Of a stretch of 64,000 nucleotides of DNA, positions 18,308-29,000 are shown in pieces. The notes beneath the pieces are model-generated. The model was not told the origin of the DNA, did no database searches, and saw nothing but the letters and a program-made list of their open reading frames with translations. Positions within the stretch are counted from its first letter, which is position 1, and each line of letters opens with the position of its first letter. The stretch comes from Gammaproteobacteria bacterium (GTDB lineage Bacteria; Pseudomonadota; Gammaproteobacteria; UBA6429; Thiohalophilaceae): contig JAUVEN010000001.1 of NCBI GenBank assembly GCA_030594815.1, positions 1-64,000 of the forward strand, in the 5' to 3' direction. Made by a program: the position numbers and the translations under genes.

Positions 18308-19942
18308 TTAATTTTCATCCTTTGCTTTTTTACGCCGCGAATCAATTTCAGCGATGGTTTTTTTCTGCGCTTCAGTCAGGTTTCCGGTATTTTCCGGCGT
18401 AACCGATTGTTTTTCACGTTTAGCTTTAACACGAGCCATTGCTGCATCAATTGCAGCTTTTTTAGAATCTTCGGCACTATCTTTTTCGCCACTTACTTTT
18501 TTAAGTAGTTCACGTTTTTGTCGTTTGCGTTCTTCGTTTTCTGCTTTTTTGCGTTCCATTCTAAACTGACGGAATTCGTGACGTTGACGAGCAATGTCTG
18601 ATGTTTTCTTTTCCTGTTCTTGCGTCCATATTTCTGTTTTTGCAAAACGAAAATATTGCACTAAGGGAATATGGCTTGGGCAAACATAAGAGCAACAACC
18701 ACATTCAATACAATCAAAAAGATTATAGTCTTGTGTCTTGTCAAAGTTTTTTGCTCGAGCATACCAGTAAAGTTGTTGAGGTAATAATTGTGCGGGACAA
18801 ACTTCGGCACACTGTCCACAACGGATACAAGGCATAACAAACTCAGGTTTGGTATTTTTACTTTGAATGAGAATACAGTTACTGGTTTTTATAACGGGGA
18901 GATTATCATCACTCACTTCAAAGCCCATCATTGGGCCACCCATAATAAATTGTTCAGCTTTAGAATTTCGATCGCATAAATCAATTAACTCAGAAAAAGG
19001 TGTTCCAAATAAAACATCAAAGTTACGCGGATGACTAACGCCTTCACCTGTTACCGTAACGTAGCGGCTAATTAAAGGTTTTCCTTCAAGCACGGCTGTT
19101 GCAGTAGCGGCTGCCGTGGCAACATTATGACAAACAACACCGATATTAATAGGTAAGCCTGTGCTGGGAACTTCTTTTCCGGTAAGCGTTTTTATAAGTT
19201 GTTTTTCTCCGCCGGCAGGATATAACGTAGGAACCTGAATAATATCTATATATCCTACTTCATGTTCTTGCAGAGCATTAACAAGCATAGTGTGTGCAGT
19301 ACGTTTATTATCTTCTACTGCAATAATACAGTGCTCAACTTGTAGTGCATGGCGCATAATATTAAGGCCATCAATGATCTTACGGCTTTGCTCCTGCATT
19401 AACATGGCATCACAGGTGATGTAGGGCTCGCACTCTGCACCATTTAAAATGAGAGTGTTGACCATGTTGTTCGAGCCTGGATTTAATTTTATAAATGAAG
19501 GAAAGCCTGCACCACCTAATCCTACAATACCTGCATCACGGATAATGTCGCGTAACACACCTGCATCGAGTTGACGGTAGTTCGCGTTTATCGCATCTTC
19601 ATTTTCTATCCAGCGTTCTTCTCCATCTGTTTCTATAATAATACAGTCTGTTGTTATTCCTGATGGATGAGGTACCATTCGTTTTTCTATTGCAATTATT
19701 TTCCCTGATGAGGGGGCATGAATAGGGCTGCTAACATAATCTTTTGCCGCTGCAATCATTTGTCCTTTTAAAACAATATCGCCCACTTCTACTATCGCTT
19801 CAGCGGCATGACCAATATGTTGCTTTAACGGCAGTACTAATGTTTTAGGTAGAGGGGCTGCTTCAGTCCCTTGTGACATAGACATGGTTTTAAAAGCAGG
19901 TAACTTGAGTCCACCAAATATTTTCCATAAACGTGTCGTCAT
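18308..19942 (-). CDS. rnfC: Rnf complex subunit RnfC
   Basis: The 544-residue peripheral subunit binds NADH, FMN and two 4Fe-4S clusters. The NADH/FMN part includes [13 protein letters not shown] and [12 protein letters not shown], and the clusters are bound by [12 protein letters not shown] and [12 protein letters not shown]. The tail is a charged Lys/Glu/Ala-rich region. It is far shorter than the expanded repeat tail of E. coli RsxC (740 residues). The ATG overlaps the end of rnfB by four bases. Confidence 0.96.
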   Translation of the reverse strand: MTTRLWKIFGGLKLPAFKTMSMSQGTEAAPLPKTLVLPLKQHIGHAAEAIVEVGDIVLKGQMIAAAKDYVSSPIHAPSSGKIIAIEKRMVPHPSGITTDCIIIETDGEERWIENEDAINANYRQLDAGVLRDIIRDAGIVGLGGAGFPSFIKLNPGSNNMVNTLILNGAECEPYITCDAMLMQEQSRKIIDGLNIMRHALQVEHCIIAVEDNKRTAHTMLVNALQEHEVGYIDIIQVPTLYPAGGEKQLIKTLTGKEVPSTGLPINIGVVCHNVATAAATATAVLEGKPLISRYVTVTGEGVSHPRNFDVLFGTPFSELIDLCDRNSKAEQFIMGGPMMGFEVSDDNLPVIKTSNCILIQSKNTKPEFVMPCIRCGQCAEVCPAQLLPQQLYWYARAKNFDKTQDYNLFDCIECGCCSYVCPSHIPLVQYFRFAKTEIWTQEQEKKTSDIARQRHEFRQFRMERKKAENEERKRQKRELLKKVSGEKDSAEDSKKAAIDAAMARVKAKREKQSVTPENTGNLTEAQKKTIAEIDSRRKKAKDEN

Positions 19943-20493
19943 TTTGAAGCTACCTGCTTAGCATCAGGCATGGGCCATTTCCATGTGCTGATAGTTTCAG
20001 TAACTGGTTTAATATAAATACAATCAACGGGGCAAACCGGTATACATAAATCACAACCGGTACATTCATTTTCAATAACGGTATGCATTAATTTTGCTGC
20101 ACCGACTATGGCATCAACCGGGCAAGCCTGAATACAGAGTGTACATCCAATACAAATTTCTTCATCGATATAAACAACGGTTTTACTTTCAGAATGTTCG
20201 CCGTGCTCTTCATTCAATGGTTTTGGATCAACGCCTAACAAATCAGCGAGTTCGCTAATCACTGCTTCGCCACCGGGAGGACATTGATTAATATCGGCTT
20301 CACCTTTTGCAATTGCTTCGGCATATGGACGGCAACCGGGATAGGTACATTGACCGCATTGCGTTTGTGGCAAGATAGCATCTATCTTGTCAACAATAGG
20401 ATCGCCTTCAACTTTAAAGCGTATGGCAGAAAATCCCAGGATAAGACCAAAGACGATCGCAAGTGCGGCTATAGCAAGAATCGTTTCCAGCAT
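19939..20493 (-). CDS. rnfB: Rnf complex subunit RnfB
   Basis: The 184-residue ferredoxin-like subunit has a membrane helix at residues 1-22, a 4Fe-4S domain ([19 protein letters not shown] plus a later NQCPPGG) and two bacterial ferredoxin clusters ([24 protein letters not shown]). It passes electrons between ferredoxin and the membrane subunits. One base separates it from rnfA. Confidence 0.97.
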   Translation of the reverse strand: MLETILAIAALAIVFGLILGFSAIRFKVEGDPIVDKIDAILPQTQCGQCTYPGCRPYAEAIAKGEADINQCPPGGEAVISELADLLGVDPKPLNEEHGEHSESKTVVYIDEEICIGCTLCIQACPVDAIVGAAKLMHTVIENECTGCDLCIPVCPVDCIYIKPVTETISTWKWPMPDAKQVASK

Positions 20494-20494
20494 A

Positions 20495-21076
20495 TTAGAC
20501 CTTAACTAATCCGGCAAAACCCATAAAGGCCATCGACATTAAACCTGCAGTCACTAAAGCAATAGAAGCGCCACGGAAAGGTTCAGGTACATCTGCAACA
20601 TCAATGCGTTCACGCATTGCGGCAAATAAAACAAGAACTAAAGAAAAACCAACTGAAGCACCGAAGCCATATAGAGCTGACTCAATAAAACCATGCTCAG
20701 TTTGAACGTTGAGTAAGGCAACACCAAGCACCGCGCAATTGGTTGTGATTAAAGGTAAGAAAATTCCTAACACCTGGTAAAGAAGCGGACTTGTTTTATG
20801 TACAACCATTTCAGTGAATTGCACAACAACAGCGATAACAAGAATAAATGTTATTGTTCGAAGATATTCAATGCCTAGAGGAGCAAGAAGATATTCATTA
20901 ACCAGGTAACTACTGATGGATGAGAGTGTTAATACAAATGCAGTGGCGAGTCCCATACCGATAGCTGTTTCAAGTTTACGAGAAACGCCCATGAAAGGGC
21001 ACAAGCCTAAAAACTTCACTAAAACGAAGTTATTTACCAGAATGGTGCTTATGAGTATAAGTGCGTATTCAGCCAT
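20495..21076 (-). CDS. rnfA: Rnf complex subunit RnfA
   Basis: The 193-residue protein has about six membrane helices and the RnfA strings [18 protein letters not shown] and [16 protein letters not shown]. It is first in the operon rnfABCDGE-nth. In E. coli the same complex (Rsx) resets SoxR; in others it drives ferredoxin-dependent reactions. Which role applies here cannot be read from the operon alone. Confidence 0.97.
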   Translation of the reverse strand: MAEYALILISTILVNNFVLVKFLGLCPFMGVSRKLETAIGMGLATAFVLTLSSISSYLVNEYLLAPLGIEYLRTITFILVIAVVVQFTEMVVHKTSPLLYQVLGIFLPLITTNCAVLGVALLNVQTEHGFIESALYGFGASVGFSLVLVLFAAMRERIDVADVPEPFRGASIALVTAGLMSMAFMGFAGLVKV

Positions 21077-21113
21077 AATATCACCGAGTATAACGTAATA
21101 TTAAAAAGTGCAT

Positions 21114-21294
21114 AACCACGAAGGACACCAAGAACACGAAGAAAACATTCAATAAAAAATAAAACCACGGGGGACACAGGGAGCACTGGGGAAATTCTTT
21201 ATTTTTAACCCCGTGCTCCCTGTGTCCCCCGTGGTTTATATCTTTTTAAAGATTTTCCTTGGTGTTCTTGGTGTTCTTGGTGTCCTTCGTGGTT
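21114..21294. repeat. nested double inverted-repeat element, CCACGAAG family
   Basis: Outer arms 21114-21145 (AACCACGAAGGACACCAAGA...) and 21253-21294 are inverted; the right arm carries extra 9-base units of TTCTTGGTG. Inside lies a second, nearly perfect inverted pair at 21162-21191 and 21209-21237 (AAACCACGGGGGACACAGGG...). Inner and outer arms resemble each other, as though one hairpin had been inserted in another. It fills the space between rnfA and metG, both on the minus strand, and could end or pause metG transcription. Confidence 0.8.
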
Positions 21295-21314
21295 CAAATA
21301 TTTTGATATTGATC

Positions 21315-23366
21315 TTATTTAACCCGCATTCCCGGTTTGGCACCATCATGAGGTTCCAATATCCAAAGATCTTCACCACCTGGACCTGCGGCTAATACCA
21401 TTCCTTCAGAAACACCAAAACGCATTTTACGTGGTGCAAGGTTAGCCACCATAACGGTATGTTTACCTTCCAGATCTTCTGGCTGGTATGCTGATTTAAT
21501 GCCAGCGAAAACATTACGTGTTTCATTGCCAATATCTAACGTGAGTCGTAATAATTTATCAGCCCCTTCAACATGTTCAGCTTTAATGATTTTTGCAATA
21601 CGTAAATCAATTTTTGCAAAGTCATCAAAAGCTATTTCATCAGCTATTGGCTCTATTTTTTTATCCACTTTCTTAATCGTCGCTTTTCGTTCTGTTTTAT
21701 GGTGTTCTTGTTTTAAATCTTCTTTTGATGCCTCAACCAGTGCATCCACTTTTTCTTGTTCAACCCGTGTCATTAATGGTTTGAACTTATTAATTTCGTG
21801 GCCAGTGAGTGGCTCAGAAATATCTGACCAGTTCATTGCATCAATATTAAGGAATGATTCAGTGGCTTCTGCCATTGCAGGTAGAACAGGTTTTAAATAC
21901 GTCATTAATACGCGGAACAAGTTAACACCTGTACTGTAAATATCTTGTACTTGTTGTTCCTTACCTTCTTCTTTAGCGAGTGCCCATGGCTTTTGTTCAT
22001 CAATATATTGATTTGCTTTATCAGCTAAAGCCATAATTTCACGGACAGCATGGCTGAATTCACGCTGTTCAAATAACTCCGCTATTTTATCTCCCGCATG
22101 TACGAATGATTGGTATAACTCGGGTTCTGAACAGGTTGCACTTAATTGGCCGTCACATTTTTTCTTAATGTAACCTGCGCAACGGCTAGCAATATTGACA
22201 ACTTTGCCGACTAAATCTGAATTTACACGTAAGATAAAATCGTCCAGATTAAGATCGAGATCATCAATGCCATTACCCAGTTTTGCAGCGAAGTAATAAC
22301 GTAAATATTCAGGATTTAAGTTATCTAAATAGGTGCGGGCTTTAATAAATGTACCTCGCGACTTCGACATTTTTTGTCCATTGACCGTAAGGAAACCATG
22401 ACAGAAAACGGCTGTAGGTGTGCGGTAATTACTGCCACTTAAAACGGCAGGCCAGAACAGGGTGTGGAAGTAGGCGATATCTTTACCTATGAAGTGATAC
22501 ACCTCATGTTTACTGTCCACTTTCCAGTAATCATCGAAATTAAGATCATCACGTTTGTCACAGAGGTTTTTGAAACTCGCCATGTAACCCATTGGGGCAT
22601 CGAGCCAAACATAAAAGAATTTACCCTGTGCATCTGGAATCTCAAAGCCAAAATAAGGTGCATCTCGTGAAATATCCCAGGACTGTAAGCCAGATTCAAA
22701 CCATTCGCTCACTTTGTTACCGATGGCATCTTGAGTGTGACCACCCTTAATCCACTCACGTAACATTGGTTCAAAATCTGCGAGCTTAAAGAAATAATGC
22801 TCGGATTCTTTTTCAATTGGTGTTGCGCCTGAAATGGCCGATACAGGATTTTTTAAGTCGGTTGGCGCATAAGTTGCGCCACAAACCTCACAGTTATCGC
22901 CATATTGATCTTCAGCTCCACATTTTGGACAAGTGCCTTTAATGAAGCGATCAGGTAAAAACATCTCTTTTTCAGGATCGTAAGCTTGTTTGATGCTGCG
23001 TTGTTCAATATGACCCGCATCTCGCAGACGTTTATAAATCGTCTCGACTATTTCTCGATTCTCCTCAGAATGCGTGGAGTGGAAATTATCAAAATCGACG
23101 TTAAATTCTGCAAAATCAGCACGATGTTCTTTATCTGTCGCGGCAATCAATACTTCGGGTGTAATGCCCTCACTCTGAGCGCGTAGCATGATAGGGGTGC
23201 CATGCGCATCATCTGCACAAACATATGTGCACTGGTGGCCTTGCATTTTCTGAAAACGAACCCATATATCGGTCTGAATGTACTCAACCAGGTGTCCGAT
23301 ATGGATACTGCCATTGGCATACGGCAGGGCACTAGTAACGAGAATTTGGCGTGTTTTAGTGGTCAT
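21315..23366 (-). CDS. metG: methionyl-tRNA synthetase
   Basis: The 683-residue class I synthetase charges tRNA-Met. It has the HIGH-type motif [17 protein letters not shown], a knuckle with two CxxC pairs ([19 protein letters not shown]), the KMSKS loop ([11 protein letters not shown]) and a C-terminal tRNA-binding EMAP-II-like domain (about 575-683; [16 protein letters not shown]). Length matches the dimeric E. coli type. It is divergent from apbC, the usual neighbour. Confidence 0.98.
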   Translation of the reverse strand: MTTKTRQILVTSALPYANGSIHIGHLVEYIQTDIWVRFQKMQGHQCTYVCADDAHGTPIMLRAQSEGITPEVLIAATDKEHRADFAEFNVDFDNFHSTHSEENREIVETIYKRLRDAGHIEQRSIKQAYDPEKEMFLPDRFIKGTCPKCGAEDQYGDNCEVCGATYAPTDLKNPVSAISGATPIEKESEHYFFKLADFEPMLREWIKGGHTQDAIGNKVSEWFESGLQSWDISRDAPYFGFEIPDAQGKFFYVWLDAPMGYMASFKNLCDKRDDLNFDDYWKVDSKHEVYHFIGKDIAYFHTLFWPAVLSGSNYRTPTAVFCHGFLTVNGQKMSKSRGTFIKARTYLDNLNPEYLRYYFAAKLGNGIDDLDLNLDDFILRVNSDLVGKVVNIASRCAGYIKKKCDGQLSATCSEPELYQSFVHAGDKIAELFEQREFSHAVREIMALADKANQYIDEQKPWALAKEEGKEQQVQDIYSTGVNLFRVLMTYLKPVLPAMAEATESFLNIDAMNWSDISEPLTGHEINKFKPLMTRVEQEKVDALVEASKEDLKQEHHKTERKATIKKVDKKIEPIADEIAFDDFAKIDLRIAKIIKAEHVEGADKLLRLTLDIGNETRNVFAGIKSAYQPEDLEGKHTVMVANLAPRKMRFGVSEGMVLAAGPGGEDLWILEPHDGAKPGMRVK

Positions 23367-23417
23367 AATTTATTTACTACTTTGTAAAAGGCTATATTAA
23401 ATTGTTTTTTGATTTGT

Positions 23418-23500
23418 TCCCTCCCTTTTAAGAGGAGGGCGAGGGTGGGGTGGTACTTTTATCCCCTCCCCCTAACCCCCTCCCTGAAGGAGGGGGGATA
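23418..23500. repeat. CCCTCCC-rich intergenic repeat, copy 2
   Basis: It has the same layout as 11754-11871 (pyrimidine block, GAGGGTGGGGTGGT, second block CCCCTCCCCCTAACCCCC, closing GGAGGGGGG) but without the insert seen there. It lies in the 381-base gap between divergent metG and apbC. The rest of the gap (23501-23747) shows only presumptive promoter sequence and a ribosome binding site (TAGGAGATAG) for apbC. Confidence 0.6.
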
Positions 23501-23747
23501 AATTCATAGTTTTAATTAGGCGTTATTGAAAATGGGAATATCACTTTAAATTGCCTAATAGTTACGACTTTTGAAAGGCGCTAAGGTATCAGTTATCGGT
23601 CGCAACTGCCACTTTGAACAGGTAGAATGTGCCGTTTTATAGGATCTAGCTATCGCACAAATAAACATTATTGTGTATATTGCGAACCCTGAATTACCAG
23701 ATTAAATTACTGGGTTATTTAACCCTATCACTAGTAGGAGATAGAGC

Positions 23748-24839
23748 ATGGCTAATGTCGCTCAATCACAAATCGAAGAAGCATTAAAAACGTATATTGA
23801 TCCATATCTTGAAGCTGATCTTGTTTCAACAAAAACAGTTAAAGATATTAAAGTTGATGGCGATAATGTCACAATTGATATTCTTTATGGATTTCCAATT
23901 AAGGGTTACATAAAAGACCTCACAGAAAAATTAACTGAGAAAGTAAAAGCAGTTGATGGTGTGGCTAACGTAACAATTAATGTTGCACATAAAGTTGCTT
24001 CTCACGCCGTACAAAAAGGCGTGAATATGATTCCTGGTGTAAAGAACATTATTGCCGTGGCTTCAGGTAAAGGTGGTGTTGGTAAATCAACAACTTCCGT
24101 TAATATAGCATTAGCATTAGCAGCAGAAGGCGCAACAGTCGGTATTTTAGATGCGGATATTTATGGCCCAAGCCAACCACGTATGTTGGGTATAAGCGGT
24201 CAACCAGAATCTGCAGATGGTAAAAGTTTAGAACCAATGATTAACTATGGCATTCAATCTATGTCGATTGGTTATTTGATTGATGAAGACACCCCGATGA
24301 TTTGGCGTGGCCCAATGGTAACGCAAGCATTGGAGCAGTTACTAAAAGATACAAAGTGGCATGACGTTGATTATTTGATCATTGATTTACCTCCGGGCAC
24401 AGGTGATATCCAATTAACACTTGCGCAAAAAGTACCTGTAACAGGTGCTGTAATCGTAACAACTCCTCAAGACATCGCATTGTTAGACGCACGTAAAGGT
24501 CTTAAGATGTTTGAAAAAGTTGAAGTGCCTGTATTAGGTATCGTAGAAAATATGTCTATCCATATTTGTTCAGAGTGTGGTCACGCAGAGCATATCTTTG
24601 GTTCAGGTGGTGGTGAAAGCATGGCATCAGACAGTGATGTTGATCTATTAGGTGCCTTGCCATTAGATATATCAATTCGTGTTGGTACAGATGAAGGTAA
24701 GCCAACGGTTGTTGCAGATCCTGATGGTAAGGTTGCTGAGATTTATCGTGATATTGCTCGTCGTGTTGCGGCGAAACTTTCACAAAAGACGAAAGATCAT
24801 TCAGCAGCGTTCCCCAACATAGTAATCCAAAACAACTAA
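23748..24839 (+). CDS. apbC: iron-sulfur cluster carrier protein ApbC/Mrp
   Basis: The 363-residue P-loop ATPase delivers 4Fe-4S clusters to apoproteins. It has an N-terminal MIP18/DUF59-like domain (about 1-85), the deviant Walker A GKGGVGKSTTSVNIAL, DADIYGPSQPRMLG, and the cluster-binding pair in HICSECGH. The TAGGAG site before the ATG is good. The position opposite metG is conserved in gammaproteobacteria. Confidence 0.96.
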   Translation: MANVAQSQIEEALKTYIDPYLEADLVSTKTVKDIKVDGDNVTIDILYGFPIKGYIKDLTEKLTEKVKAVDGVANVTINVAHKVASHAVQKGVNMIPGVKNIIAVASGKGGVGKSTTSVNIALALAAEGATVGILDADIYGPSQPRMLGISGQPESADGKSLEPMINYGIQSMSIGYLIDEDTPMIWRGPMVTQALEQLLKDTKWHDVDYLIIDLPPGTGDIQLTLAQKVPVTGAVIVTTPQDIALLDARKGLKMFEKVEVPVLGIVENMSIHICSECGHAEHIFGSGGGESMASDSDVDLLGALPLDISIRVGTDEGKPTVVADPDGKVAEIYRDIARRVAAKLSQKTKDHSAAFPNIVIQNN

Positions 24840-24855
24840 GAGCGTCTTATTTTCC

Positions 24856-24993
24856 CTCTCGCGGCGTTGTAAACGTAATTTAAAATCCTCATAGTGCAGA
24901 ACAAGGATGTTCAAATGCCGTGAAGCACAAGGAAGTGCGAGAACGGCCTTAATGCAAACTCCGGTTTTAAATTTCGTTTACGCCTTGCGAGAG
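24856..24993. repeat. inverted-repeat element behind apbC
   Basis: The imperfect arms 24856-24888 and 24963-24993 share CTCTCGC, GTAAACG and AATTTAAAA in the same order when one is reversed and complemented. The centre holds no reading frame. It opens a 627-base gene-free region (24840-25466) made up almost entirely of repeats and a terminator. A partial echo of the right arm (GCAAACTCGGCTTTTAAAAT) lies at 25201-25220. Confidence 0.6.
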
Positions 24994-25016
24994 AAAAAAT
25001 AATCCACTCTTGTTAT

Positions 25017-25040
25017 ACGCTGTTCTACAGCGTTTTTTTT
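25017..25040 (+). terminator. intrinsic terminator, likely for apbC
   Basis: The stem ACGCTGT / ACAGCGT with loop TCT is followed by eight T. If this is the apbC terminator, the repeat at 24856-24993 lies within the transcript. Confidence 0.75.
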
Positions 25041-25051
25041 CGTCTTGAGTT

Positions 25052-25132
25052 TGTAGGTGGGTTCAAGGAACAACGTGACGGAACCAACGTGGAATGATGG
25101 ATCCGTCACGTTGTTCCTTGATCCATCCTACC
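25052..25132. repeat. GTAGG-type palindrome, long copy
   Basis: The arms GTTCAAGGAACAACGTGACG and CGTCACGTTGTTCCTTGATC are inverted and flanked by GTAGGTGG and CCATCCTAC. A shorter degenerate copy lies at 25252-25297. This is typical of a dispersed REP-like sequence. Confidence 0.65.
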
Positions 25133-25251
25133 AGTTTGAGAACTTATGAATGGTCGTTGCGAGTGAAACGAAGCAATTTTTTGCGGGTTTAAATCTAATT
25201 GCAAACTCGGCTTTTAAAATTATAATTTACAGCGTATTTTTTCTCCTTAAA

Positions 25252-25297
25252 TTTGTAGGTTGGATCAAGTCACAAGGTGACGGATCCATCCTACAAA
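25252..25297. repeat. GTAGG-type palindrome, short copy
   Basis: TTTGTAGGTTGGATCAAGTC and its inverted partner GGATCCATCCTACAAA enclose GTCACAAGGTGAC. It has the same ends as the element at 25052-25132 with most of the middle missing. Confidence 0.6.
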
Positions 25298-25466
25298 AAA
25301 CCACTTGTGAGTCTGACCTACTTAGCTATTATCACATAAGAAGAGGAGACTCCTCTTTTTAGCTGGCTCAATAAATAATATCTCTAACGTATGACAAATA
25401 AACCAGCCAATATGATATATTCCTTTTTCTTTTTGGTGTAGTACAAGTACAAACAGGCAGAATTAA

Positions 25467-26033
25467 ATGAGCATTAAATCAGATAAGTGGATTCGTCGAA
25501 TGGCGGAAAATGAAGGCATGATTGAGCCTTTTGAGCCGGGCCAGGTTCGGGACGTAAATGGTGAGCGTATTGTCTCTTACGGAACTTCAAGTTATGGCTA
25601 TGACGTTCGCTGTGCAGATGAATTTAAAATTTTCACAAATATTAATTCTGCCATTGTGGATCCAAAAGATTTTGATCATCAAAGTTTTGTTGATGTTAAA
25701 AGTGATGTTTGTATTATTCCTCCAAACTCTTTTGCTCTTGCACGTACTGTTGAGTACTTTCGTATTCCGCGCAGTGTGTTAACGGTATGCCTTGGTAAAT
25801 CGACATATGCGCGTTGTGGCATTATTGTGAACGTGACACCACTTGAACCTGAGTGGGAAGGGCATGTAACGCTTGAGTTTTCAAATACAACTCCACTGCC
25901 TGCAAAAATATATGCGAATGAGGGTATAGCGCAAATGTTATTTTTTGAGTCTGATGAAGTTTGTGAAACCTCTTATAAAGATCGTGGCGGAAAATATCAG
26001 GGACAGCAAGGTGTAACTTTGCCAAAGGCTTAA
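25467..26033 (+). CDS. dcd: dCTP deaminase
   Basis: The 188-residue enzyme deaminates dCTP to dUTP for thymidylate synthesis. Family strings include [41 protein letters not shown] (active-site region with the catalytic glutamate) and the C-terminal [15 protein letters not shown]. Length is typical. Its stop lies one base from the stop of the convergent sensor gene, with no room for a terminator between. Confidence 0.97.
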   Translation: MSIKSDKWIRRMAENEGMIEPFEPGQVRDVNGERIVSYGTSSYGYDVRCADEFKIFTNINSAIVDPKDFDHQSFVDVKSDVCIIPPNSFALARTVEYFRIPRSVLTVCLGKSTYARCGIIVNVTPLEPEWEGHVTLEFSNTTPLPAKIYANEGIAQMLFFESDEVCETSYKDRGGKYQGQQGVTLPKA

Positions 26034-26034
26034 A

Positions 26035-29000
26035 TTATATTGTTTCTAATAGTTTAATTTTTTCAATAGGTACGGGTTTAGCAATCCCGTAGCCTTGCAC
26101 ATAATCAATTTTCAAATCTCGTAATATATTCAATATTGCGTCGTTCTCAACATATTCAGCAATTGTTTCCAGCTTCATACTGTGACCAATATGGATAATG
26201 GATTTTACCATTGTGACATTGACTGAATCAGTTTCGAGATCTTTTATCAGACTGCCATCAATTTTAAGATAATCGACAGGTAAGTTTTTAAGATAAGCAA
26301 ACGAGCTTAAGCCGCTACCAAAATCATCGAGTGCAATTTTACACCCTAATCCCTGTAATATTGAAACTGAACGTATAGCGGTTGACAGGTTTGCAATCAT
26401 TGCTGTTTCTGTTATTTCAAAACATACTCGTTCTGGGTTTACCTCACTTTTTTCCAGTTGAGAAGTACAGTTTTCCATAAAGGTAAGATCGCCTAATGAT
26501 TGACCGGAAAGATTTATTGAGAAATTTATATTTTTATATTTTTCTTGCTGCATAATTGAGAGAGTACTTTTAATTACCCAGCTATCGACAGAAGACATAA
26601 TATCAAACCGTTCTGCAGCAGGTATAAATGAACCTGGTGGAATGGTATTGCCTTCTTTATCAATCATTCTGATAAGCACTTCATAATGCTCATGCTCTGA
26701 ATCATTCAAGGATGCGATTTTTTGGAAATATAAAACAAAATCATTATCATCAAGAGCAGTATTAATGCGGTTTAACCAGTTTGTTTCATTGGTATGTTTT
26801 GCTATTGCATTTGAATCTATTTCATAGACATGTATTCGGTTTCGCCCTTGTTCTTTTGCCATATAGCAAGCGGTATCTGCTGCGGACTGTATTTCTTTTG
26901 TTGAACCACTTGTTTTTGTAATGCTCATAATACCAATACTGATTCCAATCTTAAAAGTTTTGTTATCCCAATGAAAACGAAATGCCTCAACTTTTTTTCT
27001 TACTTCTTCGGCTAACATGGTTGCTTTTTCAATAGGGCAGCTTTCTAATAATAAACCAAATTCATCACCACCCAGTCGAGCAAAGGTATCTGTTTCCCGG
27101 ATTATAGATTTTAGCTCTATTGCAAGTTGTTTTAATAATTCATCACCTGCGGCATGGCCACATGAATCATTAACCGTTTTAAACTGATCAAGATCCATGT
27201 AACATAGTGAATGTGTTTTATTGTTATGCTGTGAGTCTTCAATGGCTTTATTCAAGCGTCTTTCAAATTCACGGCGGTTGATTAAATTTGTTAAGGCATC
27301 ATGAGTAGCCTGGTACGTCATTTTTTGCGTTAAATTTCTTAACTTTGTAATATCCCATATGTACATGCGAAAAACTTTTGTTTCTGGATCATAAACAACC
27401 TTCTGTTCAAAAGTTGAGTCATCTATTTCTATATTTCGAACGAGCTCATGATTCTTTTCGATTTCAGCATACTCGTTATCAATATCATAAAAAATTTCGT
27501 GTTCAGAATTCATATCCATAATAGAGGGAAATAATTTGATTGATGCGGAATTTGCGTATGTAACCATTCCATTTTTTTTAAATTCTATTATAGGGTTTGG
27601 ATTTAGCTCCGGGAATGATGCTAATCGCTTTAGTTCTTTTTCTTTCTTAAGACGATCAGTTATATTATGAATTGTTGAGATAATGAGCATTTCACCATCA
27701 ATGTTAAAGGGGTTTAAACTAATATCGATAGGAATGATATGCCCATCTTTATGCAACCCTTCTATTTTTAAATCTCTCCCCATTGGACGTTCTGTTGGAT
27801 GAAATGAATAATCAGTACGTACATTTACATGTTTAGAACGATGTTTTGCTGGAATAAGTTTTTCAATTTTATGGCCTATGATTTCTTCGCGGCTGTAACC
27901 AAATTCTTTTTCAAACTGAGTATTTACTAATACTATTGTTCCATCTGAATTTGCCACGACAAGTGGCTCAGGTGTGGCATTGAGTAGCTCTTTAAAAAGT
28001 AATTCACTTCTGCGTATTGCTTTTTCTGCTTCGCGTGATTTTGTTAAGTCACGCATTCTCTGAATAATACCGATGGCTTTATTTTTTTCATCCCGTATTA
28101 CTTTTACACTTATTTCCATCGGTATGCCGGATTTGTTAACTGGATCATCCGCTTCTAATATTAATATGGAGTCAACGAGGTCTTTCCTGGCCTGACAAAC
28201 TTCACAAGGACTTTCTTCCCCTTCGGGATGGGTGTAATTAGTGACAATTTTACCAACAGCTTCTTCTGCCGAAGCATTTATTTTTTTATAAAAAGCTTTA
28301 TTTGCCCGAACAATATGATCTTCAAGATCAACCATATACATTGGTTCATCAAGGAAATCGAGTGCGTTAGACCATTCGATTTCTGATTGCGCGAGTTTTT
28401 CTGAATCAACTTGCAAATCTATTTTTAATTTACGTATATAAAGAAAAAGGGGTTGTAAAAACAACATTAAGAATAAAAGTAATGGTCCCCAGTAACGTTT
28501 AAAAAAACCGGGTGATGTAACTGTGAAAGGAGGGAGGTTTAGTTCTTTATATAAATGGCGCACTGGAGAATAGTCCAATGGCACGGTCCAGCCTGCGCTG
28601 TGAGATTGTTTTGCCGCTGTACTATTTTCTGCTAACTGGAGCAGAGAAAGACTGACTGCCTTGGCGAGTTCAGTAGATGTAGTTTGTGTTTTAGCCAAAG
28701 GCCATTCTGGATAAAGAGGAGTTGAGTGAAGAAAAGGAAATTTATCGTTTAATTTACGATTAATAATTTTAAAGTCTTTTAGTTCAATTAATCCCCTAGC
28801 TGCCATATTCTCTAAAATTGAAGTGCGTACGGTTCCTGCATCGACTTTTCCATTAAGAACGGCATAAACAATTTTGTCTTGTGGGTGTCCGCTGAATTGC
28901 AAAGATTTAAAATCATCAAATGGATTTATATCGTGATTTTTTAATTCTAACCAGGCCATTTGAAAACCAGCAAGAACGTTTTTCTTTACTGCCATAAATG

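Noticed and set aside
25150-25362. 70-residue plus-strand frame before dcd
   Set aside because: It is built from GTAGG-type repeats and AT-rich DNA, without a ribosome binding site.
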